DNA from: JBHEKP01 sp041859375
GTDB taxonomy: Bacteria; Hydrogenedentota; Hydrogenedentia; Hydrogenedentales; CAITNO01
DNA length: 9,548 nt
NCBI GenBank assembly: GCA_041859375.1
Contig: JBHEKP010000183.1
Coordinates: forward strand, 1 to 9,548
Direction: 5' to 3'
This document shows, piece after piece, positions 1 through 5,126 of this stretch. Each line of letters starts with the position of its first letter. Within the stretch, counting starts at the first letter, position 1. A program made the position numbers and the translations under genes. Below the pieces are notes generated by a model. That model was given only the letters and a program-made list of their open reading frames with translations, had not been told where the DNA came from and ran no database searches.

Positions 1-1094
1 TAGCGCGGGTAGTCCTCGTGCGCGTCGGCGAGGATGTAGTCCAGCCACGCCCCATCCTTGTCCATGGCGTCGGAGAGCCCCTGCCATTCGCCCTCGGGGG
101 GCGTGTCGAACATCCAGGTGCTCAGGATCGTTTTCATGCCGGGGAAAATGCTCCGGCCCAGGGCCGCCTGGTCGCGGGAGAGTTTCAGGTAACCGTTGCT
201 GCCCCAGGGCGCGCATTTTTCGCAGGCGCAGCCGCCCTCGTCGTAGGGCCACACGCACATGATGTCCAGGCCGGTGTCGGACAGCTTTTCAAAGAACATC
301 CGGGTGTTGTCCATGATATAAGCGTGGCCCTCCGGGATGCTTGGGCAGATGGGGTGCCCGCTGTTGCCGCGCCGGTGGGTCGGGTCCGGCAGGGGCGTGG
401 CCCGGATGTGCCGCGGCGCGCCGGTGAAGAGGGTGTTGCCCAGTCCGGTGACAAACTGGAGGCCGAGCGCGCGGGCCGCCCTGGCATAACGGCGCACCAT
501 GGCCATGGCCGGTTCCGCCTGCGGATCGTCCCAGCCGCTCAGGTTGATCATGGGGAAGATGACCATCACCGCGTTCACCCCCCACAGCGCGAGATCCTCC
601 ATGTACCGCACCGTCTCCCCCTCCGGCGCCTCGCAGTACCAGTTGTGGAAATGGGTGGCGAAGTACATGCCGCGCAGGGTACCGCGCGGCGCCGAAACAC
701 CCCGCCAGGGGGAGGGCTGGAAGACCCCGTCATAGCCGCTGGTCCGCAGGAATTTTCCGGCACCGTACAGGAGTGCGCGGGGGGACGCGCCGGAAATGCG
801 CGGCGCGGCGGCGGGCCCGTCAATGCGGAAGGCGTCGGCGGGAAGGGTGGCGTCAATGGTGAGGACAAGGTGCGCGTCCGCGCCGGACTCGGCGACCTTC
901 GTGGCGCAGCGCTGTTCGATGCGGTCCTTCAGGATGGCGAAGGCTCTGGCCGCCAGGGGGTCGCCGGAGGCTTCGACGCGCACGGTGAAGGAGGCGTCGG
1001 CGGCGTGGCCGAACCGGGCATGGCCCGCCAGTCCCGCGCCGATGGCCGCGGCCCCGGCATGTTTCAGAAAGGAGCGTCTGTTCTGGGAATGCAT
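1..1094 (-). CDS. Tat-exported glycoside-hydrolase-like protein (GH20/GH67-type N-terminal domain), partial
   Basis: The frame is open from an ATG at 1094 to the left edge (364 codons), so the C-terminus is missing. An AGGAG box lies 10 nt upstream. Residues 5-11 read NRRSFLK, a twin-arginine signal, followed by an Ala/Gly-rich hydrophobic stretch to about residue 32, so export is by Tat. Residues 36-120 look like the small alpha/beta domain that precedes the catalytic barrel in GH20 hexosaminidases and GH67 alpha-glucuronidases; the segment ISGASPRALLYGAGKFLR (100-117) is typical. From about residue 140 a TIM-barrel-like domain begins (RGMYFATHFHNWY). It contains WPYDEGGCACEKCAPWG (282-298), with acidic residues D285 and E286 beside Cys 289, 291 and 294. 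The substrate cannot be read from the sequence. It is divergent from the gene at 1253. Glycosidase-like fold is fairly sure; activity is inferred. Confidence 0.82.
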   Translation of the reverse strand, partial: MHSQNRRSFLKHAGAAAIGAGLAGHARFGHAADASFTVRVEASGDPLAARAFAILKDRIEQRCATKVAESGADAHLVLTIDATLPADAFRIDGPAAAPRISGASPRALLYGAGKFLRTSGYDGVFQPSPWRGVSAPRGTLRGMYFATHFHNWYCEAPEGETVRYMEDLALWGVNAVMVIFPMINLSGWDDPQAEPAMAMVRRYARAARALGLQFVTGLGNTLFTGAPRHIRATPLPDPTHRRGNSGHPICPSIPEGHAYIMDNTRMFFEKLSDTGLDIMCVWPYDEGGCACEKCAPWGSNGYLKLSRDQAALGRSIFPGMKTILSTWMFDTPPEGEWQGLSDAMDKDGAWLDYILADAHEDYPR

Positions 1095-1104
1095 GATTGG
1101 GCAA

Positions 1105-1109
1105 CTCCT
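1105..1109 (-). promoter_or_regulatory. Ribosome binding site AGGAG
   Basis: AGGAG on the minus strand, 10 nt before the ATG at 1094. It fixes the start of the Tat-exported protein just ahead of the twin-arginine signal. Confidence 0.65.
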
Positions 1110-1133
1110 GTGGGTTGGGTGATGACGCGGGTC

Positions 1134-1142
1134 AGTGTACCA
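1134..1142 (-). promoter_or_regulatory. Candidate extended -10 (TGGTACACT)
   Basis: Fits the TGnTAnnnT extended -10 pattern on the minus strand, about 40 nt before the ATG at 1094. No -35 resembling TTGACA is visible at 16-18 nt. The assignment rests on pattern and position only. Confidence 0.3.
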
Positions 1143-1152
1143 CAGGGTAGAG

Positions 1153-1180
1153 GCGGGCGGACACGGGGGCCGCCCCTACA
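1153..1180 (-). repeat. REP-like palindromic element A (GTAGGGGCGG...CCGCCC)
   Basis: Read on the minus strand it begins TTGTAGGGGCGG and ends CCGCCCGCC. The arms GGGCGG (1155-1160) and CCGCCC (1170-1175) form a 6-bp stem around a 9-nt loop. It sits in the divergent intergenic region and belongs to no gene. A second copy of the same style, also with GTAGGGG on the minus strand, is at 3481-3501. The form (conserved GTAGGGG head plus GC palindrome) resembles extragenic palindromic repeats dispersed in many GC-rich genomes; two partly similar copies in one window support this but do not prove a family. Confidence 0.5.
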
Positions 1181-1208
1181 AGCGAGGTGGGTCTTTGCCG
1201 TCAATTCC

Positions 1209-1217
1209 TGCTAGGAT
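1209..1217 (+). promoter_or_regulatory. Candidate extended -10 (TGCTAGGAT)
   Basis: TGCTAGGAT fits TGnTAnnnT and would start transcription near 1224, leaving a leader of about 29 nt that contains the GGAGG box at 1241. No convincing -35 is visible. The 9-mer TTCCTGCTA that starts at 1205 recurs at the candidate promoter of the VTT gene (3480-3472, minus). Confidence 0.35.
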
Positions 1218-1240
1218 GGCGGCAGGGCATGGACCATGAT

Positions 1241-1245
1241 GGAGG
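1241..1245 (+). promoter_or_regulatory. Ribosome binding site GGAGG, decides start at 1253
   Basis: Perfect GGAGG with a 7-nt spacer to the ATG at 1253. It favours this start over the in-frame ATG at 1187, which has no such box and would put 22 non-signal-like residues ahead of the secretion signal. Confidence 0.75.
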
Positions 1246-1252
1246 ATTGAGC

Positions 1253-2779
1253 ATGAGTCTGCGAAATGTTGCCGCCGCATTGGTTGTGATGCTGTGTGCG
1301 GTGTCCGGAGCCGATCCGTTGGGCCTGGTCATCAACGAGGACAACAGCCATTTCTTCGGGACGCGCCCGGCGGGGATGATGACGGTGGAGGGGCTGAACG
1401 CCTTTGTGGACCAGTATGCGGGCACGAAAGTGACCCACCTGTTTTTGAACCCGAACGCGATGCGGGCGAGTTTCCGGAGCGGCACGCGCGACGCAATTTG
1501 GGACGAGGGCACGCAACACATCCCCAAGGCGGACGAGCCGGGCGGGCTGTGGCCGAACAACGCGCGGCTGCTGCACGAGCGGAGGCTGGACCCCTATGCC
1601 GTCTGGATTGGGCGGGCGAGGGAGAAGGGAATCTCGCCCTGGCTGAGCATGCGCATGAACGACGTGCATTGTGTGGATGAGCCGAAGAACTTCATGCACA
1701 GCAGTTTCTGGGTGGGCCATCCGGAGTTTTGGCGGGTGCCGGGCGGCGGCGGATGGACGGACCGCGCGCTGGACTACGGGAGGCCCGAGGTGCGGGAGCA
1801 CGCCATGGCCTTTGTGCGGGAACTGCTCGACCGCTACGACCCGGACGGGCTGGAATTGGACTGGATGCGCTTTGGCTGGCACTTTGCGCCGGGCAGGGAG
1901 TCGGAGGGGGCGGAACTGCTCTGCGCGTTCATGGGCGAAGTGCGCGCGCTGGTAAAGGCGGCGTCCGAGAAACGCGGCCACCCGATCAAACTGGGCGCGC
2001 GGGTGCCCGCCGACCCCGACGCGGCGCGGGGACTGGGCATGGACGGCGTGCGCTGGATGCGCGAGGGGCTGGTGGACATGCTGGTGCCGTGCCCCTTCTG
2101 GACCACCTCCGACTTTGACATCCCGGTGGAGAGATGGCGCGAACAGGCGGGCGACGCGGCCAAGGGCGTGGTGCTCGCGCCGGGCTTGGAATTCAACATC
2201 CGCGCATGGCCGGGCGGCGGCGCGCTGGCGAACGATCTGGAGTCGGTGCGCGGCTTTGCCGCGTCGGCATACCACCGGGGCGCGGACCAGATCTATCTGT
2301 TCAATTTCATGGACTCGGAGACCATCCCCGTGTCGCAGGGCGACTACCGCATTCTTTTGGAGCGGGGCATGGACCGGGGCGATGTGATCAAACTGCCCCG
2401 GCGGCATGTGGCCGCCTTCCGTGACACGGTTCCGGGCGGCTTCCCCAACGGCGCGCAGCTTCCCCTGGACACCGGAAAGGGCGGGGTGGTGCGCCTGCAT
2501 ACCGGCCCCGCTCCCGCGGCGGGGAAGGCGGTCTTCCTGCTGGGCCTTGCCGCGCGGGACGGCGCGGCGCTGAGGGTGACGGTCAATGGCGCGCCCTGCG
2601 CCCCGCTGGCGGACGATGCCGCGCCCGAAAAATACCCCGGCGTGGTCCGGGCCACGCGTTTTGACTGCCCCTTGGCCGCGCTTAGGCCCGGTTACAACGA
2701 GTTCGCCATCAGCCAGGACGGCGGCGGGACGGATCAACAGGCCGTCTGGGCGGAGCTGCGCATCACACCGGAGGACTAG
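1253..2779 (+). CDS. Secreted TIM-barrel putative glycoside hydrolase with C-terminal beta domain
   Basis: 508 residues from the ATG chosen by the GGAGG box. Residues 1-20 (RNVAAALVVMLCAVSGA) form a Sec-type signal peptide. The body looks like an uncharacterised glycosidase-like TIM barrel of the GHL10/COG1649 kind: LVINEDNSHFF (25-35) as the first strand, PWLSMRMNDVH (129-139), then DYGRPEVREHAMAFVREL (174-191) leading into DPDGLELDWMRFGWH (196-210). D203 is the most likely catalytic or metal-binding acid. Later strands include LVPCPFW (277-283), VLAPGLEFN (307-315, E313) and ADQIYLFNFM (344-353). Residues about 410-508 form a separate beta-rich domain with the look of a jelly roll (RVTVNGAPC; ALRPGYNEFAI). 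The substrate is unknown. The gene converges on the VTT gene, with overlapping stops. Fold assignment is from memory of such proteins and is not certain. Confidence 0.85.
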   Translation: MSLRNVAAALVVMLCAVSGADPLGLVINEDNSHFFGTRPAGMMTVEGLNAFVDQYAGTKVTHLFLNPNAMRASFRSGTRDAIWDEGTQHIPKADEPGGLWPNNARLLHERRLDPYAVWIGRAREKGISPWLSMRMNDVHCVDEPKNFMHSSFWVGHPEFWRVPGGGGWTDRALDYGRPEVREHAMAFVRELLDRYDPDGLELDWMRFGWHFAPGRESEGAELLCAFMGEVRALVKAASEKRGHPIKLGARVPADPDAARGLGMDGVRWMREGLVDMLVPCPFWTTSDFDIPVERWREQAGDAAKGVVLAPGLEFNIRAWPGGGALANDLESVRGFAASAYHRGADQIYLFNFMDSETIPVSQGDYRILLERGMDRGDVIKLPRRHVAAFRDTVPGGFPNGAQLPLDTGKGGVVRLHTGPAPAAGKAVFLLGLAARDGAALRVTVNGAPCAPLADDAAPEKYPGVVRATRFDCPLAALRPGYNEFAISQDGGGTDQQAVWAELRITPED

Positions 2780-3459
2780 GCCCCGGCGGCGCGGATGCGG
2801 CGGACGACGAACCACATGATAAGCAGGGAGGCGAGGAAAAGGGCGACGCCAAGGCCGCTCTGGAGCAGGGACGCCTTGCGGATGCCGCTGCCCATCATGG
2901 CGAAAACGATGGTGTGCGGCAGGAACCCCACCATGGACGCCAGGATGAAGGGGGTGAAACGGACGGTGCTGATGCCCGCGACAAGGTTGGTGAGGGTGTT
3001 GTGGCCCAGGGGGAATATGCGGATTGCCAGCACCGTCAGGAACGCGTGCTCCCGCAGGGACTCGCCCCGGCTGCGCACCTTTTCGGGCAGGCGCGGAAGA
3101 ATGAAGTCCCGGCCCAGAAAACGGGCGAGATAAAACATGGCCGCCGCACCGAGCAGGGCCGCGAGCATCGCCCACACAAAGCCCATGAGCGCGCCGAAGA
3201 CAACGCCGCCGATGAAGGCCAGCATCATGCGGGGCAGCCCGGCCACCGTGGCCAGCGCACCGCCCGCCACGAAGACAAGCCCGCCCCAGGGACCGCTTTC
3301 GGCGATTTTCAGGCGGATCCAGCCGTAGTCGCGGATCGCCGCGCCGAGGTGGGTTTCCTTCACGAAATACCAGCCCGCCCCGATGAGGAGGAGCAGGACG
3401 AGCATTTTCAGCGCGGGCAGCAGCTGCCGGGGCGATAGTTCCCTGAGGAGATCGTTCAT
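2776..3459 (-). CDS. TVP38/TMEM64 (YdjX-type) VTT-domain inner-membrane protein
   Basis: 227 residues, a usual length for the family. A first membrane segment lies at about 17-33. The VTT core follows: GLPRMMLAFIGGVVFGAL (74-91) with further helices to about 113, then LARFLGRDF. The signature region is RIFPLGHNTLTNLVAGIS (147-164) with R147, P150, N158 and G162, then helices at 169-190 and 203-220. The VTT superfamily (DedA, TVP38, TMEM41B/VMP1) is linked to lipid translocation or scrambling and to recycling of polyprenyl-phosphate carriers in the DedA branch; the substrate of the TVP38 branch is not established. It is the last gene of a minus-strand run, 38 nt after the preceding stop. No Shine-Dalgarno box precedes the ATG; a perfect TGCTATAAT lies 8 nt upstream instead. 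Its TAG overlaps the TAG of the convergent gene. Confidence 0.9.
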   Translation of the reverse strand: MNDLLRELSPRQLLPALKMLVLLLLIGAGWYFVKETHLGAAIRDYGWIRLKIAESGPWGGLVFVAGGALATVAGLPRMMLAFIGGVVFGALMGFVWAMLAALLGAAAMFYLARFLGRDFILPRLPEKVRSRGESLREHAFLTVLAIRIFPLGHNTLTNLVAGISTVRFTPFILASMVGFLPHTIVFAMMGSGIRKASLLQSGLGVALFLASLLIMWFVVRRIRAAGA

Positions 3460-3467
3460 GGGCGGGG

Positions 3468-3476
3468 ATTATAGCA
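3468..3476 (-). promoter_or_regulatory. Perfect extended -10 (TGCTATAAT) directly before the VTT gene
   Basis: TGCTATAAT on the minus strand ends 8 nt before the ATG at 3459. A start 6-8 nt after the hexamer would fall at or next to the A of the ATG, giving a leaderless message. At -35 there is only G/C sequence from the neighbouring palindrome, so recognition would rest on the extended -10. It would allow the VTT gene to be made apart from the upstream genes. Confidence 0.45.
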
Positions 3477-3480
3477 GGAA

Positions 3481-3501
3481 CCGGGGCGTCGCCCCCCCTA
3501 C
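3481..3501 (-). repeat. REP-like palindromic element B (GTAGGGGGGGCGACGCCCC)
   Basis: On the minus strand it reads GTAGGGGGGGCGACGCCCCGG. The arms GGGGCG (3483-3488) and CGCCCC (3490-3495) are a perfect inverted repeat about one base; as RNA this is a 5-bp stem with a 3-nt loop. The GTAGGGG head matches element A at 1153-1180 in sequence and orientation. It fills most of the 38-nt gap between two co-directional genes, and its TAG (3500-3498) is the stop codon of the upstream gene. No T-run follows, so it is a poor intrinsic terminator. Confidence 0.5.
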
Positions 3502-5090
3502 CTCTTCGCGGGTTTCAGCGCCAGACGGAAGGGCTTTCCCGGCGCGACCGCAATGTCGAGGCCGCCGCGCAGCGCTTCGCCCGTCATCTTCCCGTCCGCC
3601 GTGGCGTACTCCGAACCCTCCGCCACGGTGAACCATTCGGGGAACTGGTTCAGCCGGGGGTAGTCTTCCGGCATCCTCAGATGCTCCGCATGGCGGGGAA
3701 TGTCGAAGCGCAGCTTCCCCTTCCACGGCCAGTCGCTGCTGACGGTGAAATAGACGGCGCCGTCCTCCCCGCGCGCCGCGCCCACGCGCAGATCGTTGCG
3801 CCACGGCTCGGCCCAGGCGCCCTGCGACTTCCAGAAGGCGTACATCAGCGCCGTGCGCGCGAAATTGCCGTCGCCATGCCAGCCCTCGATGATGCCCGTG
3901 TCCCGGGGCTTGTCCAGCAGGAGCCGCGCCACATGGTCGGCCCACTCCGCCGCCTCCGGAACGGGGAAGCGGTTGATCAGGTTCAGCCCGCCCTCCAGCG
4001 AGTCGGCGTAGCCGTCCGAACCGCCCCCCTCCCACTTGTAATCCTTCGCCTTCGGCAGGTTGCCCAGCACGAATTCCACCGCCTCGCGGTACTTCGGCGC
4101 GTTGTCAATCTTCGCCGCCACCGCAAAGGCATTGTAGTCGTAGCCCCAGTTGTCCGTGAGCTCGTCGCTTTTGACCTCACCCGTCACCGGGTTCACAAGG
4201 TTGTAAAACAGGCCGTTCCCGTCCCGCGCCACCTCAAGGATGCGGTCGAGCATCTTGTGCATCGGCCCCCTCCACTGCGCGTGCTTCTCCGGGTCGGTCT
4301 TTGCCGCGATGAAGTACGCCTCCGAAAGGCCGTTGATCACCTCGCAGCCGTGGTCATCCAGCCGGAGCTGCTCTGCCTCCGTCGGCGGGTGGTGCAGCAG
4401 GAAATAGTCACCCAGCAGAAAGGCCTGCCGGCGGTGGGCATCGTTGCCCGTCATCCAGTACATGCGGCTGCACACCTGGAGCAGATCCCCCGCCACCTCG
4501 TGCGACGCCGAGGGCAGCGTGCCCACCTCCGTCCCCACCGCGCCGTGCTTCCACACGTCGTCCAGCATCCCCAGCATCCGCTCCGACCACGGGCTCGGCC
4601 CCAGCAGCTCCGTCACGGGGATGAGCCCGTCCTTCATGTACTCGCTCGCCCCGAAAATCAGATCGTCCAGTTTCGCCTCCGGCGCGCGGAAGCCCCGCGT
4701 CTCAAAGGACCAGTCGTCCGGAAGCCGGTCCAGCCGGTTGCACAGCCGCTGTTCCGCCGCCAGCATCTCCCGCATCCTCCCCTCAAACAGCGCCCGGTCC
4801 GTGAACCGCGCCGTCAGCACCATGAAGGGGTAGTTGTCCGCCGCCGAATCCTTCGCGTTCCAATAGGGCGAATCCTTCAGGTTGCGCGGGATGAGCCCCG
4901 TTTCGGCGTCCGCCGCCTGGAGCCAGCCCTGCGCGAAGCGCAGGCACTTCACAAACGCCTCCCGCGCCAGTTCCCCGTTCGCCGATGCCTGTTCCCAAGG
5001 CTCCTCCGCCCCGGCTTGCGGGCATGCCGCCGCCAGGACCGCAAACACCGCCGCCAATCCGGCCCGCGCAATCCGTCTCATCATTGCCAT
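3498..5090 (-). CDS. Secreted helical protein, probable (alpha/alpha)-barrel glycosidase-like, function unknown
   Basis: 530 residues. The ATG at 5090 has a GGGAG box 7 nt upstream. Residues 5-28 are a signal peptide, probably cut after AGA28. The mature part is mostly amphipathic helices with recurrent aromatic and acidic patches: DSPYWNAKDSAADNYPFM (73-90), TEVGTLPSASHEVAGDLLQ (187-205), DHGCEVINGLSEAYF (246-260), DELTDNWGYDYNAFAVAA (309-326) and IIEGWHGDGNFARTALMYAF (400-419). That periodic layout is what six-hairpin (alpha/alpha) glycosidases and polysaccharide-lyase relatives show. From about 440 to 530 it turns beta-rich (GAVYFTVSSDWPWKGKLRFD), like the C-terminal sandwich of such enzymes. 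I cannot name a family or a substrate. It follows the sulfatase-fold gene by 36 nt. Its stop codon lies inside REP-like element B. Confidence 0.82.
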   Translation of the reverse strand: MAMMRRIARAGLAAVFAVLAAACPQAGAEEPWEQASANGELAREAFVKCLRFAQGWLQAADAETGLIPRNLKDSPYWNAKDSAADNYPFMVLTARFTDRALFEGRMREMLAAEQRLCNRLDRLPDDWSFETRGFRAPEAKLDDLIFGASEYMKDGLIPVTELLGPSPWSERMLGMLDDVWKHGAVGTEVGTLPSASHEVAGDLLQVCSRMYWMTGNDAHRRQAFLLGDYFLLHHPPTEAEQLRLDDHGCEVINGLSEAYFIAAKTDPEKHAQWRGPMHKMLDRILEVARDGNGLFYNLVNPVTGEVKSDELTDNWGYDYNAFAVAAKIDNAPKYREAVEFVLGNLPKAKDYKWEGGGSDGYADSLEGGLNLINRFPVPEAAEWADHVARLLLDKPRDTGIIEGWHGDGNFARTALMYAFWKSQGAWAEPWRNDLRVGAARGEDGAVYFTVSSDWPWKGKLRFDIPRHAEHLRMPEDYPRLNQFPEWFTVAEGSEYATADGKMTGEALRGGLDIAVAPGKPFRLALKPAKR

Positions 5091-5104
5091 GTGAAGGCTC
5101 CCGT

Positions 5105-5122
5105 GCCGCCGGAAATGGCGGC
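5105..5122 (-). other. Intercistronic stem-loop
   Basis: GCCGCC and GGCGGC form a perfect 6-bp stem with a 6-nt loop. It lies between the stop of the sulfatase-fold gene (5127) and the GGGAG box (5098-5102) of the next gene, only 2 nt from that box. It has no T-run, so it more likely affects message stability or ribosome access than termination. Confidence 0.4.
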
Positions 5123-5126
5123 GTGC

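Noticed and set aside
18..1214. A 398-codon plus-strand frame opposite the Tat-exported protein
   Set aside because: The minus strand has a twin-arginine signal, a ribosome site and glycosidase-like motifs; the plus frame is low-complexity Gly/Arg.
1211..3175. A 654-codon open frame on the minus strand opposite the TIM-barrel gene
   Set aside because: It overlaps two real genes, is Arg/His/Pro-rich with no recognisable motif, and has no better start signal.
5010..5035. A lipoprotein signal (AAAC) in the 530-residue secreted protein
   Set aside because: The -3 position is Ala rather than Leu, and an ordinary cleavage site AGA/EE follows soon after, so a normal signal peptide is more likely.
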